Positions 8,372-17,383 are shown, counted from the stretch's first letter. The stretch: 64,000 nucleotides of DNA from JAAXPZ01 sp965215705 (GCA_965215705.1 CBDCEE010000008.1:372001-436000); one strand, 5' to 3'. Translations and numbers: made by a program. Notes: generated by a model not told the origin, from the sequence alone.

Positions 8372-8413
8372 CATGCTTCCATGTACGGTAATTAATCATG
8401 GAAGCATGCTTTT
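8372..8413 (+). terminator. Rho-independent terminator of the AT-rich gene
   Basis: Perfect 12-bp arms CATGCTTCCATG (8372-8383) and CATGGAAGCATG (8398-8409) around a 14-base loop, followed by CTTTTC. It starts four bases after the stop of the upstream gene. The short T-run makes it weak in one direction. Confidence 0.75.
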
Positions 8414-8526
8414 CTATACAAAGCATATATTATATGTAATTATTACAGAGTAATATTACTTGGTTTAACAAAATCAAAACAGTTAAGCTAAGAACCAAGT
8501 ACTTGGTAATCTAAAAAGGTTATCAA

Positions 8527-8703
8527 ATGAGAGAAAAATATAGTATCAGAAAAATGGTGAAGTATCTATGTATGAGACTATCCACAGTATTTAAACGAAA
8601 AGCATTAGATGCTTTTTTAAAAAGTGACAAAGTAAAGGAGGTATGGAAAGCGTTTTTGTTTATCCTTCGAGCGATAGATATATACGATAGGTTCCTCGGA
8701 TAA
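8527..8703 (+). CDS. Small basic hypothetical protein
   Basis: A 58-codon frame beginning MREKYSIRKMVKYL, basic at the N-terminus and with an amphipathic or hydrophobic stretch VWKAFLFILRAIDIY. No recognised family and no strong ribosome-binding site (weak GGTTATCAA upstream). Its stop lies inside a hairpin that ends the region. It shares the AT-rich character of the gene before it. It could be chance coding; listed because the interval has no other gene. Confidence 0.35.
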   Translation: MREKYSIRKMVKYLCMRLSTVFKRKALDAFLKSDKVKEVWKAFLFILRAIDIYDRFLG

Positions 8704-8716
8704 CTTCATCCGAGGA
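8693..8716. terminator. Hairpin between convergent genes
   Basis: TCCTCGGAT (8693-8701) pairs perfectly with ATCCGAGGA (8708-8716) over a six-base loop. It lies between the plus-strand small ORF and the minus-strand OmpA-type gene and may terminate both, although U-tracts are poor. Confidence 0.5.
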
Positions 8717-8737
8717 TATATAAGCAGTGCGCCTAGC

Positions 8738-9466
8738 CTATTGGCAAGGGTTGATACGGGCAGCATCGCCACGGTAGAGATAGACCTCTACACGTCTGTT
8801 GAGTGCCATGTTTCTGGGGCTGTTGTTGGGTACGAGGGGTTTGTTGTAGGAGCAGCCTTGTGGGGAGATGGTGCCTTGTGCACTTCGTGAGCGTAGGCTA
8901 CTGGCTACATTTTGTGCCCTTCGGCTAGAGAGCCCTTGGTTATACTCATAGCTACCACGATTGTCCGTAAAGCCTGCGACACCTACGACAGTCTGAGGAT
9001 ATCTTTTAAGTAGTGTACCTACTTTGCCTACTTTGACTCTGGCAGTCGAGGTCATCTGATCTGAACCTGTAGGGAACATCATCTTATCTCGGAACATGAT
9101 CTTCACATAGCCCTCCCCTTTGGAGACAATGAGTGTTCGATTGGGATCGATCTGGGAGAGTGGATCATTGTCTACATGGGTACCGAGAGCGTTGGCTACT
9201 TCATTTGCCTGCTGATCCAGACTGTATCCGACCAATGCTCCGGCTGCACCACCTCCAATAGCACCAAGAATGGTATTTCGTGTTCGGTTCTTACTGCTAC
9301 TCTGGGTAAGTCCGATAAAGGCGCCACCGATTGCACCTACAATACCGCCTTTTTTGGTATTTTCATGGCTGTTATCGACCAATCCTGGCTGTGTTGCGGT
9401 ACAGCCTAGTAGCATAAATCCTACTACAGTAGAAGCGAGCAAAGGTTTTATCCATCTATCATACAT
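8738..9466 (-). CDS. OmpA-family lipoprotein with glycine-zipper segment (YiaD-like)
   Basis: 242 residues, predicted outer-membrane lipoprotein that anchors to peptidoglycan. The N-terminal signal ends in the lipobox LLGC (cysteine about residue 22). Then come two glycine-rich zipper segments (GGIVGAIGGAFIG and ILGAIGGGAAGALVG, about 40-80) and a C-terminal OmpA/MotB peptidoglycan-binding domain with VAGFTDNRGSYEYNQGLSSRRA and NRRVEVYL in parts. This order matches YiaD-type proteins. It is monocistronic, divergent from the small anchored protein at 9,594. The start ATG at 9466 has GGAG upstream. Confidence 0.9.
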   Translation of the reverse strand: MYDRWIKPLLASTVVGFMLLGCTATQPGLVDNSHENTKKGGIVGAIGGAFIGLTQSSSKNRTRNTILGAIGGGAAGALVGYSLDQQANEVANALGTHVDNDPLSQIDPNRTLIVSKGEGYVKIMFRDKMMFPTGSDQMTSTARVKVGKVGTLLKRYPQTVVGVAGFTDNRGSYEYNQGLSSRRAQNVASSLRSRSAQGTISPQGCSYNKPLVPNNSPRNMALNRRVEVYLYRGDAARINPCQ

Positions 9467-9593
9467 ACCTTCTCCTTGTTATTTGAATATGTATGGATTA
9501 TAGCAAATAATTGTGACACAACTGTGAGATACGATAAAAAATAGTTTTTTTGATATAATAAAAGCGATGGAACACAATAAGGGGAAGAGAAGA

Positions 9594-10007
9594 ATGAATA
9601 AAGGCATTATCATAATGATCTTGGCAGGCATGGGATTTATGTATCTGGTAACCAACTTGGTAAGTGAAGCAGAGAGTACTACGCCGGGCCTGGAGAATAG
9701 CCAATCAAGAAAAGCAAAAGAGTATGCACTCTACTATAAAAAAGATGTCAATGGTGATGACATGCTTAACTTTGCAGGTGTTCCTTTACCTAAAGCCAAA
9801 GCAGTATGGAGTGAAAGTACAGTCAAATATAGAGTGTTAGGGTATTTCCCTGATTTTGACACTATGAAGCAGATAGCAGCCAGCCAATTAGATGAGAGTG
9901 AATTCAAGACATTTTTACTTACACAGATGAAGAAGATAGAGGGTGATTATTTAGATGGTGTACGCAATCTTGATCAGACAAAAAAGGCTATGGAAGATAT
10001 CAAGTAG
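9594..10007 (+). CDS. Hypothetical exported or membrane-anchored protein
   Basis: 137 residues with an N-terminal hydrophobic segment (about residues 5-22: IIIMILAGMGFMYLVTNLV) that is probably a membrane anchor or uncleaved signal, then a soluble domain with no family I recognise. The frame is open from an ATG at 9567, but MNKG at 9594 is preceded by AAGAGAAGA and puts the hydrophobic stretch at the N-terminus as expected. A TATAAT lies just upstream. The last eight bases overlap the convergent rarA 3' end. Confidence 0.65.
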   Translation: MNKGIIIMILAGMGFMYLVTNLVSEAESTTPGLENSQSRKAKEYALYYKKDVNGDDMLNFAGVPLPKAKAVWSESTVKYRVLGYFPDFDTMKQIAASQLDESEFKTFLLTQMKKIEGDYLDGVRNLDQTKKAMEDIK

Positions 10008-11184
10008 TGTCGTTCTTGATTTTTTCTAACCAAAGATCCAAACTTTTTTCAAATCCACTCCCTTTAGAGTGGTAAAAATCACAATCTTTTTCTAGATATT
10101 TTTGCTCTACCCATCCGCCATAGTTGTGAGGATAAAGATAGCTATCACTATGTGTCTTGATGTGTTCTGGGACAGGGTACAGTGTGCCCTCTTGTATAGC
10201 TTTTTGTGCAAGATTTATTGCCTCATAGGCACTGTTTGACTTGGGTGAGCTGGCGAGATAGATCACCAGTTGAGCCAGAGGAATTCTTGCTTCTGGATAG
10301 CCTATATTTTTCACGATAGTCAGTGTGGAGGCTGCCAGATTGAGTGCATTGGGGTTGGCATTACCGATATCTTCGCTGGCAAGGATAGCAAGCCGTCTAG
10401 CCAGAAATTCAGGAGGCTCCCCTCCACTGATAAGCCGTGCCAGATAGTAGATACCCGCATCGATATCACTGCCGCGGATACTCTTGATCATCGCAGAGGC
10501 GAGGTCATAATGGCTGTCCGCTTCACTGGAGCCGGCCTGTATCGCATGTGGTCTGATCGCTTTGAGGTTTTCCAGTGTAACAGGAGAGGAGAGGTGAGCA
10601 CCGCTCTCTAGCAGATTGAGCATGGCACGCAGGTCTCCGGCACTGGAGTGAAGCAGATAGGCTTTGGCATCTTCTGTGATCTCTATGCCCTCTTTGGCTG
10701 CAATCTGCTCTAATTGTAGCGCCATGCTATTCTGATCGATATGTTGGAGCTCAAATAGATGTGAGCGTGAACGCATCGCTGCAGTCATACTGTAATAGGG
10801 GTTTTCTGTGGATGCTCCGATGATCAGTGCAGCATAGCTTTCCATAAAAGGTAGCAGTACCTCTTGCTGATTCTTGCTGAGACGATGCACTTCATCGATA
10901 AAGATAAGGGGTTTTTGCAAGGCATTGGTATACTCTTTGAAGATCTTTCTCAGTGCTTCTACTTTGAGTGTCGTGGCATTGAGCTCATAAAAGGGACGAT
11001 CCAGTGTAGAAGCAATGACCCGTGCAAGTGTGGTTTTGCCACATCCTGGAGGGCCAAAGAGAAAGATATGGGGCAAGGCATCTACCTCAATGAGCTTTCG
11101 CAAAGGTGCATCTGTTCCCAATAATCTCTCTTGGCCTACGATCTGGTCGAGTGTGCTGGGGCGGTATTTGAGTGCCAGTGACAT
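10000..11184 (-). CDS. rarA: Replication-associated recombination protein A (RarA/MgsA)
   Basis: AAA+ ATPase of the clamp-loader group that acts at stalled replication forks. The 394-residue protein starts MSLALKYRPSTLDQIVGQERLL and shows Walker A FGPPGCGKTT (about 43-52), Walker B FIDEVHR (about 94-100), sensor 1 GASTENP (about 122-128) and the family C-terminal tetramerisation region with HNYGGWVEQ. It is the last gene of a minus-strand operon, two bases after the pseudouridine synthase gene. Family length and motifs are normal. Confidence 0.95.
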   Translation of the reverse strand: MSLALKYRPSTLDQIVGQERLLGTDAPLRKLIEVDALPHIFLFGPPGCGKTTLARVIASTLDRPFYELNATTLKVEALRKIFKEYTNALQKPLIFIDEVHRLSKNQQEVLLPFMESYAALIIGASTENPYYSMTAAMRSRSHLFELQHIDQNSMALQLEQIAAKEGIEITEDAKAYLLHSSAGDLRAMLNLLESGAHLSSPVTLENLKAIRPHAIQAGSSEADSHYDLASAMIKSIRGSDIDAGIYYLARLISGGEPPEFLARRLAILASEDIGNANPNALNLAASTLTIVKNIGYPEARIPLAQLVIYLASSPKSNSAYEAINLAQKAIQEGTLYPVPEHIKTHSDSYLYPHNYGGWVEQKYLEKDCDFYHSKGSGFEKSLDLWLEKIKNDTT

Positions 11185-11186
11185 GG

Positions 11187-11960
11187 CTAGCTCTCTTTTT
11201 TCTTGGCTTTTTTGAGGAGTTTGTGGAGCATATCATACTCTTTGCGGCTGAAATAGCGTGTTTTATTGGTGGGGAGATTGTTGAGTTCTACCTCCCAGAA
11301 TGCCACCCGCTTGAGATCCACAATCGTTGCATCAAAATAGGCGAAAAAGCGGCGAAGCTCTCTATTCTTTCCTTCGTTGATAGTAACACGCAGCTTTGTA
11401 TATTTTCCTGTCTGCCCTCTAAGTTCAAAGCTGGAAAAGGGAGCAAAATCCATACTTCGTATGCTGCTCTTGTCGTGGGCACCTGCTGAGGCATCCTCCA
11501 GATGTAAGCCACCCTTCATCGCATCGAGCATTACCTGTGTGACAGGCTTATCGATCTTGAGGTTGTATGTTCTGGGGAGATCGCTTGTCATCAGTGCTTC
11601 TGCAACCTCTGGAGCATCGGTGAGGAGCAAAAGTCCCTCTGAGGCATAGTCCAGCCTACCTATAGGTACAAAATGTCTATATTTGCCTGGTAGCTTATGG
11701 TAGATCGTAGCTCTGCCTCTATCATCCTTTTTGGTGACCAGTACGCCCTTGGGCTTGTTGTAGATGACCATGGTAACCTCACCCTGCTTTTTTTGCTTGA
11801 CAGGACGGTTTTTGATCGAGACATAATCATTCTCTTGTACCTCATAACCAAATTCATGTATGGTTTTTTTGTTGATTTTGACTTCGCCTTCTTCTATAAG
11901 CTTGTCGGCCTCTCTACGAGAATATTTGCTGTTATGGGAGATGAATTTATTGAGTCTCAT
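11187..11960 (-). CDS. rluB: Pseudouridine synthase, RsuA/RluB family
   Basis: 257 residues with an N-terminal S4 RNA-binding domain (MRLNKFISHNSKYSRREADKLI in part, residues about 1-50) and a catalytic domain with GRLDYASEGLLLLT (about 102-115). The aspartate in that motif is the catalytic residue that converts uridine to pseudouridine in rRNA. RsuA, RluB, RluE and RluF are hard to separate by motif, so the RluB symbol is a best guess for a 23S rRNA enzyme. A minus-strand TATAAT (11,988-11,993) precedes it, so it can be expressed with rarA independently of rnj. Confidence 0.85.
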   Translation of the reverse strand: MRLNKFISHNSKYSRREADKLIEEGEVKINKKTIHEFGYEVQENDYVSIKNRPVKQKKQGEVTMVIYNKPKGVLVTKKDDRGRATIYHKLPGKYRHFVPIGRLDYASEGLLLLTDAPEVAEALMTSDLPRTYNLKIDKPVTQVMLDAMKGGLHLEDASAGAHDKSSIRSMDFAPFSSFELRGQTGKYTKLRVTINEGKNRELRRFFAYFDATIVDLKRVAFWEVELNNLPTNKTRYFSRKEYDMLHKLLKKAKKKES

Positions 11961-12040
11961 GGGGATTCCAGTCGGTTATTGTTATTACATTATATCCAAA
12001 TTCATACCCGATAGACTACTTGCTATCAGGTATCAGTTGG

Positions 12041-14101
12041 CTAGTTGGTTAAGAAGATAGTGACCATGATCACAGGATAGAGCTTTTTGATTCGAACAAC
12101 ATGCTTTCGGATCGCTCCTCTGATATCCTCTTCGATCTTTTTGGCATTGGCATTGCCCTCTATTTTAGCAGAGAGCAGATAGGTCTCTATCATATTCTCG
12201 ATCTCTTTCTCAAACTTCTTGTCATCTTTGTTGGCAATGATACCAAAGGTGGAGATGGCAGGCTTACCTATGACTTTTCCGGTTTTGGTAGAGAGTTGCA
12301 TGCTTACATTGATGATACCCTCTGTAGCAAGCTTCTGTCTATCTTCAACGACATCATTGAAGATCTCGTTGTTGTTCATATTGTCGATATAGCGTTTTCC
12401 TGTTTTGACTGCTTTGACCTTTTTGATGAACTTTGGTGTGATCTCCACCTGATCTCCATCACTCATGAGCAGCATATTACGCGCATCTACGCCACAGGCA
12501 GCAGCCGTTTTGGCGTGTGCTGCGATATGGTTGTACTCACCGTGTACAGGGAGGAAGAATTTAGGCTGTACCAGACGAATGATAAGCTTCTGCTCCTCTT
12601 GGGCGGCGTGTCCAGAGACGTGAATGTCAGCAAACTCTTTGTATCTGATAGTCACGCCTGACTTCATGAGTCTGTTCATGAGCTTGGAGACAGATGCCTC
12701 GTTGCCTGGGATGGCTGAAGCAGAGATGATGATCGTGTCTGTAGGCTTGAGCTTGATATGTCTGTGCTCATCGGTTGCCATTCTAGAGAGTGCTGCCATC
12801 GCCTCACCCTGTGAACCTGTGGTGACCACAAGGATCTCTTCGTCTTTGTATCTGCCGATCTCATGAGGCTCGATAAAGTGCTTGTCTTCGATGTCTAGAT
12901 AGCCTAGTTTTCTAGTGGTTTCGATATTTCTTTCCATGGATCGTCCGATGACGCAGAGCTTTCTGCCATGCTTGATGCCTCTCTCCATGGCTTGATAGAT
13001 ACGGTGGACGTTGGAGGAGAAGGTGGACATGATGACCCTGCCCTCTGCGAGGTCAAACAGTCTGTCAAAGGTGCCACCGACAATTTTTTCACTCTTGGTA
13101 AATCCTTGATTGTGTGAGTTGGTAGAGTCGGAGAAGAGGCAGAGTACGCCCTTGGCACCATAGTGTGCAAAACGGTGCAAGTCAGCGGTATAGCCGTCTA
13201 TAGGTGTGTGGTCGATCTTGAAGTCAGCGGTGTGAATGATGGTACCGACAGGTGTCTCAATCGCAAGAGAAGAGGAGTCTACGATGGAGTGTGTCATATG
13301 CATCCACTCGACTTTGAAATCACCGATCTCATACTGCTTTCGCTTGGTCACAAAGTTAAAGTACTTGGTGTCCGCAGAAAGTCCATGCTCATTGAACTTA
13401 TTTTCGATCATGGCAAGAGCCAGTGGCGTACCATAGATTGGGAACTTAAGCTCTTTGAAGAGATAAGGCATGGCACCAATATGGTCTTCGTGTGAGTGGG
13501 TGATGACGATACCTTTGATCTTGTCTTTGATGGTATGAAGGTAGCTAAAGTCCGGTACGAGGATGTCCACACCATGCATGGTCTCATCTGGGAAGCTCAT
13601 CCCTACATCGATGATAAAGGCAGAGTTTTCGCTCTCCATGACAGCGATGTTTCCACCGATCTCGCCCAGTCCGCCCAATGGGGTGAATCGGATCTTGCCC
13701 TTGCTGTTCATCTCTATTTGCTTCCACGGGGCCATTCTCTCCTGCTGCACACGCTCGTTGTCTATCAGGCAAGCTTTCATCTCCTCGGAGACGTTGGTAG
13801 GTTGCTGTTTTCTGCGACCTCTATTTTTATTGCCACCAGATTTATTGTTGGGCCTATTATGATTTGGTTTACGATCACCGTTCTTTTGATTAGGGTTTGG
13901 TTTTCTATTAGGGTTTGGCTTACGGTTGTTGTCTGGTTTTCTATTAGAGTTGGGCTTGCGGTTTCCCTCTCTCTGCTCACCCTCTTTGCGAGGTTCCCTT
14001 TGCGGGTCTCTTCTGGGTTGCGTATTTTGTTCAGATTGTGTATTCTGTCTATAAGGGTTTGGGTTTCTTTTTGGTTTGTTGTTTTCTTGATTTTCGTTCA
14101 T
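12041..14101 (-). CDS. rnj: Ribonuclease J with basic disordered N-terminal extension
   Basis: Metallo-beta-lactamase/beta-CASP RNase with 5'-3' exo- and endonuclease activity in mRNA decay and rRNA processing. Of 686 residues, the first ~105 are a low-complexity Asn/Pro/Arg/Lys segment with tandem NRKPN-type repeats. The catalytic region follows, with THSHEDHIGA, the HTADFKID histidine and the beta-CASP and C-terminal domains. A long N-terminal extension is known for Helicobacter pylori RNase J, so this fits the phylum. The start overlaps the rsmA 3' end by 53 bases in another frame, so the genes are coupled. Confidence 0.95.
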   Translation of the reverse strand: MNENQENNKPKRNPNPYRQNTQSEQNTQPRRDPQREPRKEGEQREGNRKPNSNRKPDNNRKPNPNRKPNPNQKNGDRKPNHNRPNNKSGGNKNRGRRKQQPTNVSEEMKACLIDNERVQQERMAPWKQIEMNSKGKIRFTPLGGLGEIGGNIAVMESENSAFIIDVGMSFPDETMHGVDILVPDFSYLHTIKDKIKGIVITHSHEDHIGAMPYLFKELKFPIYGTPLALAMIENKFNEHGLSADTKYFNFVTKRKQYEIGDFKVEWMHMTHSIVDSSSLAIETPVGTIIHTADFKIDHTPIDGYTADLHRFAHYGAKGVLCLFSDSTNSHNQGFTKSEKIVGGTFDRLFDLAEGRVIMSTFSSNVHRIYQAMERGIKHGRKLCVIGRSMERNIETTRKLGYLDIEDKHFIEPHEIGRYKDEEILVVTTGSQGEAMAALSRMATDEHRHIKLKPTDTIIISASAIPGNEASVSKLMNRLMKSGVTIRYKEFADIHVSGHAAQEEQKLIIRLVQPKFFLPVHGEYNHIAAHAKTAAACGVDARNMLLMSDGDQVEITPKFIKKVKAVKTGKRYIDNMNNNEIFNDVVEDRQKLATEGIINVSMQLSTKTGKVIGKPAISTFGIIANKDDKKFEKEIENMIETYLLSAKIEGNANAKKIEEDIRGAIRKHVVRIKKLYPVIMVTIFLTN

Positions 14102-14903
14102 CTAGAGTATCCTTTTGCCCGAGGGCAGTGTATATTTGATGATAAATAGATGTCGCAGCTTCGTGAGGACGGAGGGTATCTTGCAGTTCAAGATCTCTAA
14201 AGATCTTTGCTATCCTATCTTTAGGATATCGTGTGCTCAGGTTTTTGGAGAGCTTCTTCCTCGGTTGGGAGAAAGCTACTTTGAGGAAATCTTCAAATCC
14301 TCTGTCTTCCAAAGAGCTAAACTTCACGATAGACAACACTGCAGAGGTAACTTTGGGGGGCGGCACAAATGCTTCAGGCTCAACCTCGAAACATAACTTG
14401 GCGTTCCCCACGCTGCTTGCAAGCACACCTAAAGCAGAGAAATCTCTCTCTCTAGGGTGTGCTGCAAACTTTAACGCGACCTCTTTTTGAACCATCGTCA
14501 GTATAGACTGACACTGTGGATCATGCAGTGCTTTCAAGATAAGATGGGTTGCAATATAGTAGGGCAGATTGGCTACCAGATGATAAGGCTCATCCAGCAG
14601 ACCCCCCTGCTCCCAATGCTCAATCGCATCTCCACACTTTAGTTTCAGGTTCCCTTGACGGATGGGTTCCTTAAACGTCTGTGTCAAATGCTCGCATAAT
14701 CTCTTATCCACTTCAAAAGCTGTGACATCTTTCACTCTTACGAGTGCTTTTGTTAAATCACCTAAGCCAGGCCCAATCTCTACAACAGGTAGAGTGTCAT
14801 TGGGCATCGCTTGGATGATTTTGTTGATATAGCTGTGATTCTTCAGAAAATTCTGTCCAAATCTCTTGCTGGCAAACTCTGCTAACTCTTTATCACTTTT
14901 CAT
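14049..14903 (-). CDS. rsmA: 16S rRNA dimethyladenosine transferase RsmA/KsgA
   Basis: Dimethylates two adjacent adenosines in the 3' helix of 16S rRNA (A1518/A1519 in E. coli numbering) late in 30S assembly. 284 residues, with SAM motif I VEIGPGLGDLTK (about 41-52), acidic motif FEVDKRL and catalytic motif NLPYYIATH (about 114-122). The lysine-rich tail (KSRKQQTKKKPKPL) is encoded in the stretch shared with the rnj start, and both reading frames there encode basic, disordered sequence. First gene of the minus-strand operon, divergent from hisF. Confidence 0.95.
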   Translation of the reverse strand: MKSDKELAEFASKRFGQNFLKNHSYINKIIQAMPNDTLPVVEIGPGLGDLTKALVRVKDVTAFEVDKRLCEHLTQTFKEPIRQGNLKLKCGDAIEHWEQGGLLDEPYHLVANLPYYIATHLILKALHDPQCQSILTMVQKEVALKFAAHPRERDFSALGVLASSVGNAKLCFEVEPEAFVPPPKVTSAVLSIVKFSSLEDRGFEDFLKVAFSQPRKKLSKNLSTRYPKDRIAKIFRDLELQDTLRPHEAATSIYHQIYTALGQKDTLDERKSRKQQTKKKPKPL

Positions 14904-14939
14904 TATACACTTTTTTTCTTATATTTTGTTAGTTTTTGA

Positions 14940-14945
14940 TATAAT
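14940..14945 (+). promoter_or_regulatory. -10 box upstream of hisF
   Basis: TATAAT preceded by TTTTTGA in the 68-bp divergent gap between rsmA and hisF. The hisF start is about 27-30 bases downstream. Confidence 0.55.
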
Positions 14946-14971
14946 CCACCCAAACTATAACGTTTAGGATA

Positions 14972-15739
14972 GTGATGGATTATTTTGCTAAAAGAATTAT
15001 ACCATGTTTAGATGTGGATAACGGTAGGGTGGTAAAAGGGGTCAACTTTGTAGGCCTCAAAGATGCTGGTGATCCTGTTGAAGTCGCTAAACGATATAAC
15101 CAAGAGGGTGCAGATGAGATCACCTTTCTCGATATCGGTGCCAGTCACGAGGGTAGGGATACGATCGTTGATGTGGTACGCGAGGTTGCCAAAGAGGTCT
15201 TCATCCCTCTGACTGTCGGCGGAGGGATCCGAAAACTGGATGATATATACAGGCTCTTGGATGCAGGGTGCGATAAAGTTAGTATTAACTCGGCAGCCAT
15301 CAAAAATCCGGAGTTCATTACAGAGGCAGCCAAGCGTTTTGGTTCACAGTGTATTGTGGTGGCGATCGATGCCAAGAGAGTCGCTGAAGGAGAGTGGCAT
15401 ATCTTTACCCATGGCGGGCGTAATGATACAGGGATAGATGCCATTAAATGGGCACAAGAAGCCTATGAGAGAGGAGCAGGAGAGCTGTTGGTCACCTCGA
15501 TGGATGCCGATGGTACCAAAGCGGGATTTGACAATGAACTCAACCGAAAGATAGGGGAAGTAGCTCCCATCCCGATCATTGCCAGTGGCGGAGCAGGAAC
15601 GATGCAGCATATTGAAGAGGCATTTACCATAGGGCACTCTGATGCAGCATTAGCTGCTTCGATCTTTCACTTCAAAGAGATAGATATTATGGACCTTAAG
15701 CGTTACTTGAGGTTACATGATGTCCCCGTAAGGCTTTAG
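14972..15739 (+). CDS. hisF: Imidazole glycerol phosphate synthase subunit HisF
   Basis: Cyclase subunit that with HisH converts PRFAR and glutamine-derived ammonia to IGP and AICAR. (beta-alpha)8 barrel of 254-255 residues. Visible: FAKRIIPCLDVDNGRVVKGVNF in parts (residues 4-25) with the catalytic Asp, LTVGGGIR (about 76-83), DAKR, LVTSMDADGTK (about 171-181) with the second catalytic Asp, and IASGGAGT (about 202-209). The frame can start at GTG 14972 or ATG 14975; the ATG gives the usual MDYFAKRI. It abuts the nucleosidase-like gene without a gap. hisH is not here. Confidence 0.95.
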   Translation: MMDYFAKRIIPCLDVDNGRVVKGVNFVGLKDAGDPVEVAKRYNQEGADEITFLDIGASHEGRDTIVDVVREVAKEVFIPLTVGGGIRKLDDIYRLLDAGCDKVSINSAAIKNPEFITEAAKRFGSQCIVVAIDAKRVAEGEWHIFTHGGRNDTGIDAIKWAQEAYERGAGELLVTSMDADGTKAGFDNELNRKIGEVAPIPIIASGGAGTMQHIEEAFTIGHSDAALAASIFHFKEIDIMDLKRYLRLHDVPVRL

Positions 15740-16258
15740 ATGTTTGTTTGTGCAGGGGAGAGTGAACAGTTTGACTTTGCTATACCTATAGGGATAGGGC
15801 TAATAGATGCAAGCATTGCTCTGACCAAACTTTGTATAGAGCAAAAGCCGAACCATATACATTTTGTTGGATCAGCCGGTAGCTATGGCAGGTATCAGAT
15901 CTTTGATATCATAGCGTCCAGTAAAGCAAGCAATATTGAAAATAGCTTTTTCAATGCCCAGGCATATTCTCCGATCGAGAACATTGTTTCATGTGAAACA
16001 ATAAAAAATGAGATCATGGTGAATTCATCCAATTACATTACTACAGACGATAGTTTGGGTGAAGCGTACCAAGAAGAAAATATCTTTTTGGAGAACATGG
16101 AGTTTTATGCGATAATGAAGGTGGCACAAGCATTTGATATCCCTGCGATGGGTACCTTTATCGTGACAAACTATTGTAATGCAAGTGCACATAAGGATTT
16201 TCTTAAAAATCATCAAGAGGCGATAAGACGACTCACAAAACAGATAAAAGAGAAATAG
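15740..16258 (+). CDS. Nucleoside phosphorylase/MTA-SAH nucleosidase-fold protein
   Basis: 172 residues, shorter than typical MTA/SAH nucleosidases (about 230). It has the phosphorylase-like pattern GIGLIDASIALTKLC near residue 20, HFVGSAGSYG (about 42-51), and a C-terminal ENMEFYAIMKVAQAFDIPAMGTF with VTNYCNASAH. These correspond to the EMExxA and (S)D-x-A substrate-binding regions of the PNP/UDP family. The usual catalytic Asp of nucleosidases is replaced by Asn in TNYCNAS, so activity may differ. ATG directly follows the hisF stop. A parS-like 16-mer lies inside the gene. Confidence 0.7.
   Translation: MFVCAGESEQFDFAIPIGIGLIDASIALTKLCIEQKPNHIHFVGSAGSYGRYQIFDIIASSKASNIENSFFNAQAYSPIENIVSCETIKNEIMVNSSNYITTDDSLGEAYQEENIFLENMEFYAIMKVAQAFDIPAMGTFIVTNYCNASAHKDFLKNHQEAIRRLTKQIKEK
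15985..16000. promoter_or_regulatory. parS-like site 1
   Basis: TGTTTCATGTGAAACA, one mismatch to the ParB-binding consensus TGTTTCACGTGAAACA. It lies inside the nucleosidase-like gene, where it encodes part of SCETIK. First of three such sites in 1.8 kb. Confidence 0.75.
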
Positions 16259-16303
16259 TGACGAGAATTACAAGCGTTAAAATTCAGTACAGCGAGGCAC
16301 TAC

Positions 16304-17383
16304 ATGCAGAGTCGTAAAAAAATAGTACAAGACTATATCAAAGAGGAACTAGCCCAGATCATCAAACCTGCTTTTCGAGCAAAACAGGTCTACTCCTGGG
16401 TGTACCATAAATATGTAGACTCCTTTGAGCAGATGAAGAATCTGCCAAAAGCTATGAGAGAGGAGCTTGATGAAGCGTTTACGCTCACGCCACTCAAGAT
16501 GCTTACGGTACAAGATAGTATCGATGGCAGCCGTAAATATCTCTTCGAGCTCCATGATGGACATACTGTCGAAGTGGTACTTCTGCTGATGCGAGACAAA
16601 GAGTATCATGAAGATGGCTCTGTAAAGCACCAGGAGCGCTATACAGTCTGTATCTCCTCTCAAGTAGGGTGCAAGGTAGGGTGTGCCTTCTGTTTGACTG
16701 CAAAGGGTGGTTTTATGCGTGATTTGACTGCGGGTGAGATCGTAGAGCAGGTACGACAGGTCAAGATGGATAACGGTATCGATGCCAACCGTCGTGTCAA
16801 CCTTGTTTTTATGGGGATGGGAGAACCACTCGACAACCTCGATGCCGTAGCAAAATCGGTGAAGATCTTTGCGGATCCAGATGGTATGGCGATTGCGGCA
16901 CATAGGCAGACGATCTCTACTTCAGGACTGAGTTCCAAGATCAAGAAGCTTGGAGAAATGGATCTTGGGATCAACCTGGCTATCTCTCTGCATGCGGTGG
17001 ATGATGCATTGCGGGAACAGTTGATGCCCATTAACAAAGCCTATAATATCCAGTCGATCATTGATGCAGTCAAAGCCTTTCCTGTCAATAGCAGAAAGAG
17101 GGTGATGTTTGAGTATCTTGTCATCAAAGATGTCAATGATGATATCTCTGCTGCAAAGAAGCTGCTGAGTCTACTGGATGGCATCAAAGCCAAAGTAAAC
17201 CTGATCTATTTTAACCCTTATGGTGGTACTGAGTTTAGACGACCTGAAGAGAAAGATATGGTTGAGTTTCAAGAGTATCTTGTCAAGCGCGGGCTCCTTT
17301 GTACGATCAGGGAGTCCAAAGGCCTGGATATTTCTGCTGCCTGTGGACAACTGAGAGAGCAGGAGAAAGGAGAGGAGTCATGA
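16304..17383 (+). CDS. rlmN: Dual-specificity RNA methyltransferase RlmN
   Basis: Radical SAM enzyme that makes 2-methyladenosine at 23S rRNA A2503 and at position 37 of some tRNAs. 359 residues with the 4Fe-4S motif C123-x3-C127-x2-C130 (SSQVGCKVGCAFC), the GMGEP motif (MGMGEPLDN, about 168-176) and the C-terminal catalytic cysteine near SAACGQL. The resting methyl-carrying cysteine pair of the family is present. A small membrane ORF overlaps the stop by four bases (ATGA). Confidence 0.96.
   Translation: MQSRKKIVQDYIKEELAQIIKPAFRAKQVYSWVYHKYVDSFEQMKNLPKAMREELDEAFTLTPLKMLTVQDSIDGSRKYLFELHDGHTVEVVLLLMRDKEYHEDGSVKHQERYTVCISSQVGCKVGCAFCLTAKGGFMRDLTAGEIVEQVRQVKMDNGIDANRRVNLVFMGMGEPLDNLDAVAKSVKIFADPDGMAIAAHRQTISTSGLSSKIKKLGEMDLGINLAISLHAVDDALREQLMPINKAYNIQSIIDAVKAFPVNSRKRVMFEYLVIKDVNDDISAAKKLLSLLDGIKAKVNLIYFNPYGGTEFRRPEEKDMVEFQEYLVKRGLLCTIRESKGLDISAACGQLREQEKGEES

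Noticed and set aside
12101..12661. 186-codon plus-strand frame inside the RNase J gene
   Set aside because: Antisense to the conserved C-terminal domain of RNase J, with no independent evidence of coding.
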